Below are positions 18,531 through 28,198 of a stretch of DNA of 64,000 nucleotides, piece after piece. Positions within the stretch are counted from its first letter, which is position 1, and every line of letters starts with the position of its first letter. Origin of the DNA: Burkholderia sp. Bp8992 (lineage in GTDB: Bacteria > Pseudomonadota > Gammaproteobacteria > Burkholderiales > Burkholderiaceae); NCBI RefSeq assembly GCF_003853705.1, contig NZ_QTQI01000026.1, forward strand, positions 47,532 through 111,531, in the 5' to 3' direction. The notes beneath the pieces are model-generated. The model saw only the letters and a program-made list of their open reading frames with translations, did no database searches and was not told where the DNA came from. A program made the position numbers and the translations under genes.

Positions 18531-20234
18531 ATGTTCAACAATCTCATTCAATTCGCGATCGTGCTCGCGATCATGCTGGCGCTGGTGCCCGTCGTCGGGA
18601 AATGGCTCGCGCACGCCTTCACGAGCCCGCGCCACGCGTGGGTCGAGCGCCGCACCTACGCGCTGCTCGGCGTGAACCCCGACGAAGCGATGTCGTGGCA
18701 ACGCTACGGGATGGTGCTGCTGCTCAGCAACGCCGGGATGATGCTGCTCGGCTACCTGCTGCTGCGCATCCAGGACGTGCTGCCGTTCGATGCGCTGCAG
18801 CGCGCGTCGCAAAGCCCCGACCTCGCGTTCAACACGGCCGCGTCGTTCATCACGAACACGAACTGGCAGGCCTATGCGGGCGAAAGCAGCCTGTCGAACT
18901 TCTCGCAGATGGCCGTCATCACGTTCCTGATGGTGGCGAGTGCAGCGACCGGCGTCGCGGCCGCGGGCGGCTTCATCCGCGGGCTGAGCCGCAAGAGCGC
19001 GGCCGACATCGGCAACTACTGGGTCGACTTCACGCGCGTGACCTATCGCGTGCTGCTGCCGCTCAGTTTTGTCATGGCGCTGGTTTACGTGTGGCAGGGC
19101 ATGCCGCAGACGCTTGCGTCCGACGCCTGGGCAACCACGCTCGAAGGCGCACGCCAGCAGATTGTGATGGGGCCCGTCGCGAGCCTCGAATCGATCAAGC
19201 ACATCGGCACGAACGGCGGCGGCTTCTTCAGCATGAACGCCGCGCACCCGTTCGAGAACCCGACGCCGCTCACCAACACGCTGCACATGCTGTCGATGCT
19301 GCTGATCCCGTCCGCGCTGACCTATGCGCTCGGCACGATGATCGGCCGGCGCCGCCAGGGCTGGGTGCTGCTGGGCGCATTCGTCGTGATGTTCGTCGGC
19401 TTCCTCGCCGTGATCTATTCGGCCGAGCAGCACGGCAACCCGCTCCTGACGGGCATCGGCGTCGACCAGCAGATGAGTGCGACGCAGCCGGGCGGCAACA
19501 TGGAAGGCAAGGAGATGCGCTTCGGCATCGCGCAGACGAGCCTGTTCGCGACCGTCACGACGGCCGCGACCACCGGTTCGGTCGACGCGATGCACGATTC
19601 GCTGACGCCGCTGGGTGGGCTCGTGCCGATCGCGCAGATGATGCTGAACAACGTGTTCGGCGGCGACGGCGTCGGGCTGATCAACCTGTTCACGTTCGCG
19701 ATCCTCACGGTGTTCCTCGTCGGGATGATGATCGGCCGCACGCCGGAATTCCTCGGCAAGAAGATCGAGGCGCGCGAGATGAAGTTCGTGATGCTCGCGG
19801 TGCTCGCGCATCCGTTCAGCATCCTCGGCTTCACCGCGCTGGCCGCGCTGCTGCACTCGACGATGGCGAGCCTCGCGAACCTCGGCCCGCACGGCTTCAG
19901 CGAAGTGCTGTACGCGTACACGTCGGGCACGGCCAACAACGGGTCCGCGTTCGCGGGGCTGAACGCGAACACGCCGTTCTTCAACACGACGATCGGCTTC
20001 GCGATGCTGATCGGCCGTTACCTGACGCTGCTGCCGATGCTCGCGGTCGCGGGCAGCCTCGCCGCGAAGAAGGCCGTGCCGGAAAGCGCGGGCACGCTGT
20101 CGACGTCGACGGGCCTGTTCGCCGGCCTGCTGGTGTTCGTGATCCTGGTGGTCGGCGGTCTCACGTTCCTGCCGGCGCTCGCGCTCGGCCCGGTCGTCGA
20201 GCACCTGCTGATGTCGGGCGGCCAACTGTTCTGA
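18531..20234 (+). CDS. kdpA: K+-transporting ATPase, channel-like subunit KdpA
   Basis: 567-residue polytopic inner-membrane protein that provides the K+ selectivity filter of the KdpFABC pump. Four filter-like loops are visible: [53 protein letters not shown] and [17 protein letters not shown]. The first tetrad line GTNGGGFF is the KdpA hallmark. Length is nearly the same as E. coli (557). An 8-bp gap leads into kdpC, so the subunits are co-transcribed. Confidence 0.97.
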   Translation: MFNNLIQFAIVLAIMLALVPVVGKWLAHAFTSPRHAWVERRTYALLGVNPDEAMSWQRYGMVLLLSNAGMMLLGYLLLRIQDVLPFDALQRASQSPDLAFNTAASFITNTNWQAYAGESSLSNFSQMAVITFLMVASAATGVAAAGGFIRGLSRKSAADIGNYWVDFTRVTYRVLLPLSFVMALVYVWQGMPQTLASDAWATTLEGARQQIVMGPVASLESIKHIGTNGGGFFSMNAAHPFENPTPLTNTLHMLSMLLIPSALTYALGTMIGRRRQGWVLLGAFVVMFVGFLAVIYSAEQHGNPLLTGIGVDQQMSATQPGGNMEGKEMRFGIAQTSLFATVTTAATTGSVDAMHDSLTPLGGLVPIAQMMLNNVFGGDGVGLINLFTFAILTVFLVGMMIGRTPEFLGKKIEAREMKFVMLAVLAHPFSILGFTALAALLHSTMASLANLGPHGFSEVLYAYTSGTANNGSAFAGLNANTPFFNTTIGFAMLIGRYLTLLPMLAVAGSLAAKKAVPESAGTLSTSTGLFAGLLVFVILVVGGLTFLPALALGPVVEHLLMSGGQLF

Positions 20235-20244
20235 GGGAAACATC

Positions 20245-20946
20245 ATGATTCAAGGCAATCGCCAGGCAGCGGCCGCCGCCGCGCCGGCATCCGATACTTC
20301 GTTCGGCGCGGCGACGCGCGGCCTCGTGCGGCCGGTGATCGCATCGTCGGTGCTGTTCATGCTCGTCACGGGCCTCGCGTATCCGCTGCTCACCACGGGC
20401 GTCGCGAACGTGCTGTTCCCGGCGCAGGCGCGCGGCAGCCTCGTGCAGCGCAACGGCACGACGATCGGCTCGGCAGTCATCGGGCAGCACTTCACGCGCG
20501 CCGGCTACTTCCACGCGCGGCCGAGCGCGACGGTCGGCACCGATCCGGCCGATCCGTCGAAGACGGTCGACCAGCCGTACAACGCGGCCGGCAGCGGCGC
20601 CAGCAACCAGGGTGCGACCAGCAAGAAGCTGCTCGCCGACGTCGCGCAGCGCGTGGGCGCATACCGGCAGGAGAACGCGCTCGCCGACGGCACGCCGGTG
20701 CCGGCGGACGCCGTCACCGCGTCCGCGTCGGGGCTCGATCCCGAGATCTCGGTCGCGAACGCGCGGCTGCAGGCGGCGCGCGTCGCGCATGCACGCGGCA
20801 TCGATGCCGCGCAGGTGGCGGCGCTCGTCGATCGCACCGCGTTGCCGCGCCAGCTCGGCGTGCTCGGCGAACCGCGCGTACGCGTGCTCGACCTGAACCT
20901 CGCGCTCGACCGCACGTTCGGCCAGGCGGCCGGCGCGAAGCAATAG
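20245..20946 (+). CDS. kdpC: K+-transporting ATPase subunit KdpC
   Basis: 233 residues: one N-terminal membrane helix ([19 protein letters not shown]) and a periplasmic domain with [20 protein letters not shown] and [22 protein letters not shown], the signature of KdpC. It is longer than E. coli KdpC (190) because of an Ala-rich cytoplasmic N-terminus of about 25 residues and a C-terminal extension. Its position between kdpA and kdpB differs from the textbook A-B-C order. KdpC is thought to raise the ATP affinity of KdpB and stabilise the complex. Confidence 0.95.
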   Translation: MIQGNRQAAAAAAPASDTSFGAATRGLVRPVIASSVLFMLVTGLAYPLLTTGVANVLFPAQARGSLVQRNGTTIGSAVIGQHFTRAGYFHARPSATVGTDPADPSKTVDQPYNAAGSGASNQGATSKKLLADVAQRVGAYRQENALADGTPVPADAVTASASGLDPEISVANARLQAARVAHARGIDAAQVAALVDRTALPRQLGVLGEPRVRVLDLNLALDRTFGQAAGAKQ

Positions 20947-20966
20947 CAGGAACCACGGAGTCATTC

Positions 20967-23051
20967 ATGTCCCATATCGAAACCCCGATCAACCCGGCGG
21001 CGTTGCCGGTCGGCGGCGTGCCGCCGATGCGCTGGACGGCCGTGCTGCGCGAGGCGTTCCGCAAGCTCGCGCCGCAGGTGCAGTTGAAGAACCCGGTGAT
21101 GTTCGTCGTCTATCTCGGCAGCATCGTCACGACCGCGCTGTGGCTGCAGGCGCTGACCGGCACGGCCGATGCGCCGGCCGGCTTCATCTTCGCGGTCGCG
21201 TGCTGGCTGTGGTTCACCGTGCTGTTCGCGAACGCGGCCGAGGCGCTGGCCGAAGGGCGCGGCAAGGCGCAGGCCGACGCGCTGCGCGCGGCGCGCAAGC
21301 GCGTGTATGCGAAGGTGCTCGACGAGCCGAAGCAGGCCGGCAGCACGAGCCATCGCGTGCCGAGCGACGAACTCGCGGCCGGCAGCATCGTGCTCGTCGA
21401 GGCCGGCGACACGATTCCGGCCGACGGCGAAGTGATCGACGGCGTTGCGTCGGTCGACGAATCGGCGATCACCGGCGAATCGGCGCCGGTGATCCGCGAG
21501 TCGGGCGGCGATTTCTCGTCGGTGACGGGCGGCACGCGCGTGCTGTCCGACTGGATCATCGTGAAGATCACCGCGCAACCGGGCGAGGCGTTCCTCGACC
21601 GGATGATCGCGATGGTCGAAGGCGCGAAGCGCGGCAAGACGCCGAACGAGGTCGCGCTGACGATCCTGCTCGTCGCGCTGACGATCATCTTCCTGCTCGT
21701 GTGCGTGACGCTGCTGCCGTTCTCGCAGTTCAGCGTGCTGCTGAACGCGTCGGGCTCGGCCGTGAGCCTGACCGTGCTGATCGCGCTGCTCGTCTGCCTG
21801 ATCCCGACGACGATCGGTGCGCTGCTGTCGGCGATCGGCATCGCGGGGATGAGCCGCATGATGCGCGCGAACGTGCTCGCGACGTCGGGCCGCGCGATCG
21901 AGGCGGCCGGCGACGTCGACGTGCTGCTGCTCGACAAGACCGGCACGATCACGCTCGGCAACCGGGAGGCCGTGCAGTTCCGGCCGGCGCCCGGGGTGGA
22001 CGAGCGCGCGCTGGCCGAGGCCGCGCAACTGTCGTCGCTCGCCGACGAGACGCCCGAAGGGCGCTCGATCGTCGCGCTCGCGAAGCAGCGCTTCTCGCTG
22101 GACGTGGTGGGTGCCGCCGGCAGCATCGCGGTGCCGTTCAGCGCGCGTACGCGGATGAGCGGCCTCGACATCGGCGCACGCCAGGTGCGCAAGGGTGCGG
22201 CGTCGGCGATCCGCGCGCACGTCGATGCGCTCGGCGGCGTGTTTCCGCAAGCGGTCGAGACGGCCGTCAACGACATCGCGCGGCGCGGCGGCACACCGCT
22301 CGTCGTCGCCGACGGCTCGACGGTGCTCGGCGCGATCGAGCTGAAGGACATCGTCAAGCACGGGATCGGCGCGCGTTTCGCCGAGCTGCGCAAGGTCGGC
22401 GTGAAGACGGTGATGATCACCGGCGACAACCGGCTCACCGCGGCCGCGATCGCGGCGGAAGCCGGCGTCGACGACTACCTGGCCGAAGCGACGCCCGAAG
22501 ACAAGCTGCGCCTGATCCGCGAGCACCAGGCGAAGGGCCATCTCGTCGCGATGACGGGCGACGGCACCAACGACGCGCCGGCGCTCGCGCAGGCCGACGT
22601 GGCCGTCGCGATGCACAGCGGCACGCAGGCGGCGAAGGAGGCGGCCAACATGGTCGACCTCGACAGCAACCCGACGAAGCTGATGCAGGTGGTCGAGGTC
22701 GGCAAGCAGATGATCATGACGCGCGGCGCGCTGACCACCTTCAGTGTTGCGAACGATCTCGCGAAGTACTTCGCGATCATCCCGGCGGCGTTCGTCGCGA
22801 CGTATCCGGCGCTCGGCGCGCTGAACGTGATGGGGCTGAACAGCCCGACGTCGGCGATCCTGTCGGCGGTGATCTTCAACGCGCTGATCATCGTCGCGCT
22901 GATTCCCCTCGCGCTGAAAGGCGTGAAGTATCGCGCGGAGCCGGCCGCGAAGCTGCTGGGGCGCAACCTGCTGATCTACGGCGTGGGCGGCATCGTCGCG
23001 CCGTTCATCGGCATCAAGCTGATCGACATGCTGTTGACGCCGTTTATCTGA
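20967..23051 (+). CDS. kdpB: K+-transporting P-type ATPase catalytic subunit KdpB
   Basis: 694 residues, P1A-type ATPase. Motifs in order are TGES (actuator domain, [16 protein letters not shown]), phosphorylation site [14 protein letters not shown] (Asp about residue 325), KGAAS in the nucleotide domain, [15 protein letters not shown] and [21 protein letters not shown]. Seven membrane segments are expected. All catalytic residues are intact. A strong hairpin at 23067-23103 lies between this gene and kdpD. Confidence 0.98.
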   Translation: MSHIETPINPAALPVGGVPPMRWTAVLREAFRKLAPQVQLKNPVMFVVYLGSIVTTALWLQALTGTADAPAGFIFAVACWLWFTVLFANAAEALAEGRGKAQADALRAARKRVYAKVLDEPKQAGSTSHRVPSDELAAGSIVLVEAGDTIPADGEVIDGVASVDESAITGESAPVIRESGGDFSSVTGGTRVLSDWIIVKITAQPGEAFLDRMIAMVEGAKRGKTPNEVALTILLVALTIIFLLVCVTLLPFSQFSVLLNASGSAVSLTVLIALLVCLIPTTIGALLSAIGIAGMSRMMRANVLATSGRAIEAAGDVDVLLLDKTGTITLGNREAVQFRPAPGVDERALAEAAQLSSLADETPEGRSIVALAKQRFSLDVVGAAGSIAVPFSARTRMSGLDIGARQVRKGAASAIRAHVDALGGVFPQAVETAVNDIARRGGTPLVVADGSTVLGAIELKDIVKHGIGARFAELRKVGVKTVMITGDNRLTAAAIAAEAGVDDYLAEATPEDKLRLIREHQAKGHLVAMTGDGTNDAPALAQADVAVAMHSGTQAAKEAANMVDLDSNPTKLMQVVEVGKQMIMTRGALTTFSVANDLAKYFAIIPAAFVATYPALGALNVMGLNSPTSAILSAVIFNALIIVALIPLALKGVKYRAEPAAKLLGRNLLIYGVGGIVAPFIGIKLIDMLLTPFI

Positions 23052-23066
23052 CCGAACGCGCCGTCG

Positions 23067-23103
23067 CGGCCCCGCTCACGCCTTCGCGGCGTGTGCGGGG
23101 CCG
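23067..23103 (+). terminator. Strong hairpin between kdpB and kdpD (attenuator candidate)
   Basis: Arms 23067-23082 and 23088-23103 pair over 16 positions with one mismatch around a TTCGC loop. There is no T-run. It probably trims transcription so that kdpDE is expressed below the pump subunits, or protects the upstream mRNA. Confidence 0.6.
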
Positions 23104-23131
23104 TTCGGCGTTTCAATTGCCGGAAGCGATC

Positions 23132-24817
23132 ATGGATGTGAATGTGAACGTGAACGAAGTGAATCGCCGGGCGAGGGTGCCGCAGGCGCCCGTGGCGGGC
23201 CGCGACAACTGGCGCCGCGTGCTGCGCGCATGCGCGTCGATGGCCGACCGCATCGCCGGTGCCGGGCCCGACACGCAGCCCGCGCTGGCCGTGCGCGAAG
23301 CGCATCCGCGCACGCAAGTCTGGATGTCGCGGTACGCGGTGCCGCTGCTGCTGGCCACGCTCGTCTGCGCGCTCGCGACGCTCGCGGCGAGCGCGCTGCT
23401 GCGCGTGTTCGACCTGTCGAACGTCGTGATGCTGTTCCTGATGACGGTCGTGCTGATCGCGCTGCGGCTCGGCAGGCTGGCCGGCGCGTGGGCCGCGTTC
23501 GTCTGCGTCGGCTGCTTCGACTTCTTCTTCGTCGAGCCGAGGCTGTCGTTCGCGGTGTCCGATACGCAGTACGTGTTCACATTCGCGCTGATGCTTGCCG
23601 TCGCGCTCGCGATCGGCCAGCTCGCGGCACGCCTGCGCGCGGAGGCGCGCGCCGCGCGGGCGAACGAGAAGCGCTCGGCGGCGCTCGCGCGTGTCGCGCA
23701 CGATCTGTCGGCCGCAATCGAGACCGAACAGATCGCGTCGATCTGCACCGGCACGATCGCGCCGCTGCTCGGCGTGCGCGTCGCGCTCGTGCTGCCCGAT
23801 GCGGATGACCGGCTGACGCCCGCGCGGCATGCGCGGTTCGTCGACGTACCGACGGCACGCTGGGTCTACGAAAATGCCCGCACGGCCGGTTGCGGATTGC
23901 CGCCGTTCGAGCGCGCGGCCGCGCAGTACCTGCCGCTGAAGGCGCCGATGCGCGTACGCGGCGTGCTCGTGCTGTTCGGCGATGCGCAGCCGGTGCCGAC
24001 CGATCCGGACGACCGCCGGCTGATCGACGCATTGTGCTCGTCGATCGCGATGGCGCTCGAGCGCGTGCACTACGTCGGCGTCGCGCAGCACACGCTGGTC
24101 CGGATCGAAGGCGAGCGCTTGCGCAATGCGCTGCTCGCCGCCGTGTCGCACGACCTGAAGACGCCGCTCACCGCGATCCGCGGGCTCGCCGAGACGCTGG
24201 AGCGGCCCGAGCGGCTCGCGCACGGGCAACCGGCCGCGCTCGCGCACGGCATCCGCAACCAGGCCGAGGCGCTGCACGGGCTCGTCGTAAACCTGCTCGA
24301 CCTCGCGCGGATGCAGAGCGAAGGCGTGCGGCTCAATCGCGAGTGGCACATGCTCGACGAGATCGTCGGCAGCGCGCTCGCGCACTCGGCCGGCGTGCTG
24401 GCCGGCCGCGACGTGAGCGTCGACCTGCCGGCCGACCTGCCGCTGATCGACGTCGACGCGCTGCTGATCGAGCGCGTGCTGATGAACCTGCTCGACAACG
24501 CCGCGAAATACGCGGGTGCGGAGGCGGCCGTGGCGGTGCGCGCACGCGTGTTCGGCGAAACGCTGTACGTATTCGTCGAGGACGACGGGCCCGGCTTCAT
24601 CGCGCGCAACACCGAGCCGCTGTTCGAGCCGTTCGAGCGCGAACGCAAGGAACCGTCGATCAGCGGCGTGGGGCTCGGGCTCGCACTGTGCCGCAGCATC
24701 GTCAACGCGCACGGCGGCTCGATCCGCGCGGTGCCGCTCGATCCGCACGGCGCGCGGTTCGAGATTCGCCTGCCACTGGGCGCGCCGCCCGATATCGAAC
24801 ACGAGAGCCGGACATGA
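23132..24817 (+). CDS. kdpD: Short-form KdpD sensor histidine kinase lacking the N-terminal KdpD/USP region
   Basis: 561 residues. After a 65-residue non-conserved N-terminus come four closely packed membrane helices (about 67-165, DUF4118), a GAF-like region (about 190-315), then HisKA with VSHDLKTPLTAIRG (phospho-acceptor His340) and HATPase (N box MNLLDNAAKYA, G boxes DDGPGF and GVGLGLA). E. coli KdpD is about 894 residues; the whole N-terminal cytoplasmic part with the Walker-bearing KdpD domain and the Usp domain is absent. The upstream DNA is kdpB, so this is not a frameshift. The last 4 bp overlap kdpE (ATGA). It should phosphorylate KdpE, but its sensing must differ from E. coli. Confidence 0.92.
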   Translation: MDVNVNVNEVNRRARVPQAPVAGRDNWRRVLRACASMADRIAGAGPDTQPALAVREAHPRTQVWMSRYAVPLLLATLVCALATLAASALLRVFDLSNVVMLFLMTVVLIALRLGRLAGAWAAFVCVGCFDFFFVEPRLSFAVSDTQYVFTFALMLAVALAIGQLAARLRAEARAARANEKRSAALARVAHDLSAAIETEQIASICTGTIAPLLGVRVALVLPDADDRLTPARHARFVDVPTARWVYENARTAGCGLPPFERAAAQYLPLKAPMRVRGVLVLFGDAQPVPTDPDDRRLIDALCSSIAMALERVHYVGVAQHTLVRIEGERLRNALLAAVSHDLKTPLTAIRGLAETLERPERLAHGQPAALAHGIRNQAEALHGLVVNLLDLARMQSEGVRLNREWHMLDEIVGSALAHSAGVLAGRDVSVDLPADLPLIDVDALLIERVLMNLLDNAAKYAGAEAAVAVRARVFGETLYVFVEDDGPGFIARNTEPLFEPFERERKEPSISGVGLGLALCRSIVNAHGGSIRAVPLDPHGARFEIRLPLGAPPDIEHESRT

Positions 24818-25536
24818 TCAGATCGCGCGTATTGATCGTCGAGGACGAAGCGGACATTCGCCGCTTCGTGCGGATGGCGCTGGAACAGGAAGGGCTCGAC
24901 ACCTGCGAGGCGTCGACGGCCCGCGAGGCGCGGATGTATGCGTCGAGCAGCAAGCCCGATCTCGTGATCGTCGATCTCGGGCTGCCGGACGACGACGGCA
25001 AGGCCTTCATCCGCGAGTTGCGCCAATGGTCGACGGTGCCGGTGATCGTGCTGTCGGCGCGGCAGCAGGAGGTGGAGAAGGTCGCGGCGCTCGATGCGGG
25101 CGCCGACGATTACCTGCCCAAGCCGTTCGGCGTGCCCGAACTGCTCGCGCGGGCGCGCGCGCAGTTGCGGCGCGCGGCGTTCGTGTCGGCCGACGGGCAA
25201 GCGTCGTCGATCGTGCGGTTCGGCGACGTGACCGTCGATCTCGGCCGGCACGAAGTCGCGCGTGGCGGCGAGGCCGTGCATCTGACGCGCCTCGAATTCC
25301 GGCTGCTCGCCGCGCTGATCCGCGCGCGCGGCGGCGTGGTTGCCGCGCGGCAGCTGCTGGCCGAGGTCTGGGGCATTCACGACGCCGAGCGCGCGCACTA
25401 CGTGCGCGTGTACATGACGAACCTGCGCCAGAAGCTCGAGCCGGTGCCGGCGCGGCCGCGGCACCTGCTGACGGAGCTGCAGTTCGGCTACCGGCTGGTC
25501 GGTCTGGAAACGGTCGGCGTGCCGCGCGAGGTCTAG
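24814..25536 (+). CDS. kdpE: KdpE response regulator (OmpR family)
   Basis: 240 residues. The receiver domain (1-118) has acidic pocket EDE (about 10-12), phospho-acceptor Asp in VDLGLPDDDG and Lys in YLPKPFG. A winged-helix DNA-binding domain (about 135-230) with LTRLEFRLLAALIRARGG and YMTNLRQKLE follows. It overlaps kdpD by 4 bp, so the two are translationally coupled. The presumed target is the T-rich element upstream of kdpF. Confidence 0.96.
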   Translation: MIRSRVLIVEDEADIRRFVRMALEQEGLDTCEASTAREARMYASSSKPDLVIVDLGLPDDDGKAFIRELRQWSTVPVIVLSARQQEVEKVAALDAGADDYLPKPFGVPELLARARAQLRRAAFVSADGQASSIVRFGDVTVDLGRHEVARGGEAVHLTRLEFRLLAALIRARGGVVAARQLLAEVWGIHDAERAHYVRVYMTNLRQKLEPVPARPRHLLTELQFGYRLVGLETVGVPREV

Positions 25537-25704
25537 ACAGCCTTTGCGAGGTATCCGGTTGCCACCTTACGCCGCGAGAAAGCCGGAATTCAGCCTCGTG
25601 TAATCGATAATGAATTGAAAATTAAGGAGAATCGCGGCCCACGGCCATAATCCGCCGACAATTAGAGATAAACACGGATTGCTGGCGCCATCCCGGAAAA
25701 GGCA

Positions 25705-25722
25705 AAGTTGTATGTACAACTT
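25705..25722. promoter_or_regulatory. HutC-type operator upstream of hisJ operon
   Basis: AAGTTGTATGTACAACTT is a perfect 18-bp palindrome containing TGTAtgTACA, the core recognised by HutC-subfamily GntR repressors. It sits 96 bp before the binding-protein start. This suggests that the ABC transporter is induced with histidine/urocanate catabolism. Confidence 0.72.
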
Positions 25723-25817
25723 GGCGCATCGCCGGAAGGGGCGATTGCCGGGTTGGAAGGGTTCCCGGCGGGCAGTCCGGCCGGAACCCGGCCCAGTTCG
25801 CCTCTGACAGGAACGCC

Positions 25818-26591
25818 ATGAAGAAACTCGCGCTCAGTATTGCCCTTGCCTGCATCGCGGTCGGTGCCCACGCCAAGGATTGGTCGACGATCCGCTTCGG
25901 CGTCGACGCCAGCTACCCGCCGTTCGAATCGAAGGACGCAAGCGGCAAGGTCGTCGGCTTCGACGTCGATCTCGGCAACGAGATCTGCGCCCGCCTGAAG
26001 GCGAAATGCGTGTGGATCGAGAACGACTTCGACGGGATGATCCCCGCGCTGAAGGCGAAGAAGTTCGACGGCGTGCTGTCGTCGATGTCGATGACGCCGG
26101 CGCGCGCCGAGCAGATCGCGTTCTCCGACAAGCTGTTCAACACGCCGACGCGCCTCGTCGCGAAGAAGGGCACGAACCTGCAGCCGACGGCCGAATCGCT
26201 GAAGGGCAAGTCGGTCGGCGTCGAGCAGGGCACCATCCAGGAAACCTACGCGAAGGCCTACTGGGCGCCGAAGGGCGTGCAGGTCGTGCCTTACCAGAAC
26301 CAGGACGGCGTGTACCAGGACCTGATGTCCGGCCGCCTCGACGCGGCGCTGCAGGACGCGGTGCAGGCCGACATCGGCTTCCTGAAGACGCCGCGCGGCG
26401 CGAACTTCGAATTCGCCGGCAAGGACCTCGACGATCCGAAGACGCTCGGCAACGGCGCCGGCATCGGCCTGCGCAAGGACGATGCCGACCTGAAGGCGAA
26501 GATCGACCATGCGATCGCCGACATCATCAAGGACGGCACGTACAAGAAGCTCGAGAAGAAGTACTTCGCGTTCGACGTCTACGGCGGCTGA
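25818..26591 (+). CDS. hisJ: Periplasmic basic amino-acid (histidine-type) binding protein
   Basis: 257 residues: a signal peptide ending in AVGAHAK, then a type II periplasmic binding fold (HisJ/ArgT family). Ligand-loop features are FGVDASYPPFESKDASGKVVGFDVDLG near the N-terminus, GVLSSMSMTPARAEQI, GVEQGTIQETYAK and LQDAVQADIGFL. Family members bind histidine, lysine, arginine or ornithine. The HutC-type operator upstream argues for histidine here. A hairpin at 26600-26629 separates it from the permease genes. Confidence 0.88.
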   Translation: MKKLALSIALACIAVGAHAKDWSTIRFGVDASYPPFESKDASGKVVGFDVDLGNEICARLKAKCVWIENDFDGMIPALKAKKFDGVLSSMSMTPARAEQIAFSDKLFNTPTRLVAKKGTNLQPTAESLKGKSVGVEQGTIQETYAKAYWAPKGVQVVPYQNQDGVYQDLMSGRLDAALQDAVQADIGFLKTPRGANFEFAGKDLDDPKTLGNGAGIGLRKDDADLKAKIDHAIADIIKDGTYKKLEKKYFAFDVYGG

Positions 26592-26599
26592 CCCTCCAT

Positions 26600-26629
26600 G
26601 CGGCGCGCACCGATTGTGGCGCGCGCCGC
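26600..26629 (+). terminator. Intercistronic hairpin hisJ-hisQ
   Basis: GCGGCGCGC / GCGCGCCGC, a 9-bp stem with a 12-nt loop in the 132-bp gap between the binding-protein and permease genes. Such hairpins usually keep binding-protein mRNA in excess. Confidence 0.5.
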
Positions 26630-26723
26630 GTGTGTTGCGGGTGCAACCCGCTTCGCGTGATGCGTCCGACTTGATGAGCAGGGTGCATCAGGTAGTGCGT
26701 AGATATCGTTTGATGCGCGGGTA

Positions 26724-27455
26724 ATGGCTATTGACAATCCAGCCACCTCGCTCTGGACTCCTCATATGATCTTCCAAGGATTTGGCCCGCTGCTGTGGGC
26801 CGGCACGGTCGAGACCGTGAAGCTCGCGGTGCTGTCGCTCGCCGCATCGCTCGTGCTGGGGCTCGCCGGCGCGGCGGCGAAACTGTCGGCGAACCGCGTG
26901 CTCAAGTCGATCGGCACGTTCTATACGACGCTGATCCGCGCGGTGCCGGACCTCGTGCTGATGCTGCTGCTGTTCTACGGGATCCAGATCCTGCTGAACA
27001 ACGTGACCGACCTGATCGGCTGGGACCAGATCGACATCGACCCGTTCGTGGCCGGGGTCGTGACGCTCGGCTTCATCTACGGCGCGTACTTCACCGAGAC
27101 GTTCCGCGGCGCGTTCCTCGCGGTGCCGCGCGGCCAGCTCGAAGCCGGCTTCGCGTACGGGATGAGCGGCTGGCGCGTGTTCCACCGCATCCTGTTCCCG
27201 CAGATGATGCGCTTCGCGCTGCCCGGCATCGGCAACAACTGGCAGGTGCTCGTGAAGGCCACCGCGCTCGTGTCGATCATCGGTCTTGCCGACGTCGTGA
27301 AAGCGTCGCAGGACGCCGGCAAGAGCACGCTCGATTTCTTCTTCTTCACGCTGGCTGCGGGCGCGATCTACCTCGCGATCACGACGGTGTCCAACGTCGT
27401 GCTGCATCACCTCGAGAAGCGTTATTCCGTCGGTGTCCGGAGGCTCGCACTGTGA
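26724..27455 (+). CDS. hisQ: Amino-acid ABC transporter permease HisQ
   Basis: 243-residue inner-membrane permease with five hydrophobic segments. The EAA cytoplasmic loop GQLEAGFAYGMSGWRVFHRI contacts the ATPase, and ETFRGAFLAVPRG precedes it. It belongs to the HisM/ArtQ family. The stop overlaps the hisM GTG start (GTGA), so translation is coupled. Confidence 0.88.
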   Translation: MAIDNPATSLWTPHMIFQGFGPLLWAGTVETVKLAVLSLAASLVLGLAGAAAKLSANRVLKSIGTFYTTLIRAVPDLVLMLLLFYGIQILLNNVTDLIGWDQIDIDPFVAGVVTLGFIYGAYFTETFRGAFLAVPRGQLEAGFAYGMSGWRVFHRILFPQMMRFALPGIGNNWQVLVKATALVSIIGLADVVKASQDAGKSTLDFFFFTLAAGAIYLAITTVSNVVLHHLEKRYSVGVRRLAL

Positions 27456-28165
27456 TCGAACTCGTCAGCCAGTACTGGCAAAGCTATCTCTATACCGACG
27501 GCTACCGTTTCAGCGGCCTCGCGATCACGCTGTGGCTGCTGGTCGTGTCGATCGCGCTCGGTTTCGCGCTCGCCGTGCCGCTCGCGATCGCGCGCGCGTC
27601 GTCGAACCGCTGGATCTCGGGCCCCGTCTGGCTCTACACGTACGTGTTCCGCGGCACGCCGCTCTACGTGCAGCTGCTGATGTGCTACACGGGCATCTAC
27701 AGCCTGCAGGTCGTGCACAACCACGTGCTGCTCGACACGTTCTTCCGCAACGCGATGAACTGCACGCTGCTCGCGTTCGTGCTGAACGAATGCGCTTACG
27801 CGACGGAGATCTTCGCCGGTGCGATCAAGGCGACGCCGGCCGGCGAGATCGAAGCCGGGATGGCCTACGGGATGTCGCGCTTCAAGCTCTATACGCGCAT
27901 CATCCTGCCGTCCGCGCTGCGCCGCTCGCTGCCGAGCTACAGCAACGAAGTGATCCTGATGCTGCACGCGACGACGCTCGCGTTCACCGCGACCGTGCCC
28001 GACATCCTGAAGGTCACGCGCGACGTCAATTCGGCAACCTACATGTCGTTCCAGGCCTACGGCATTGCCGCCGTGCTGTACGCCGTCGTCGTGTTCGCGC
28101 TCATCTGGGCGTTCCGCAAGCTGGAGACGCGCTGGCTCGCGTACCTCTCGCCGCGCAGCCACTAA
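27452..28165 (+). CDS. hisM: Amino-acid ABC transporter permease HisM
   Basis: 237 residues, GTG start overlapping the hisQ stop by 4 bp. The family N-terminus VIELVSQYWQSYLY fixes this start. Hydrophobic segments are interleaved with YVFRGTPLYVQLLM and the EAA loop GEIEAGMAYGMSRFKLYTRI. It forms the heterodimeric membrane channel with HisQ. Confidence 0.88.
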   Translation: MIELVSQYWQSYLYTDGYRFSGLAITLWLLVVSIALGFALAVPLAIARASSNRWISGPVWLYTYVFRGTPLYVQLLMCYTGIYSLQVVHNHVLLDTFFRNAMNCTLLAFVLNECAYATEIFAGAIKATPAGEIEAGMAYGMSRFKLYTRIILPSALRRSLPSYSNEVILMLHATTLAFTATVPDILKVTRDVNSATYMSFQAYGIAAVLYAVVVFALIWAFRKLETRWLAYLSPRSH

Positions 28166-28198
28166 CGCATCCGCAAGATTCGCAAGGAAGGACCCAGC

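Noticed and set aside
23132-24817. kdpD read as frameshifted full-length gene
   Set aside because: The DNA upstream encodes kdpB in another frame; no KdpD-N or Usp coding sequence exists in any frame, so the gene is genuinely short.
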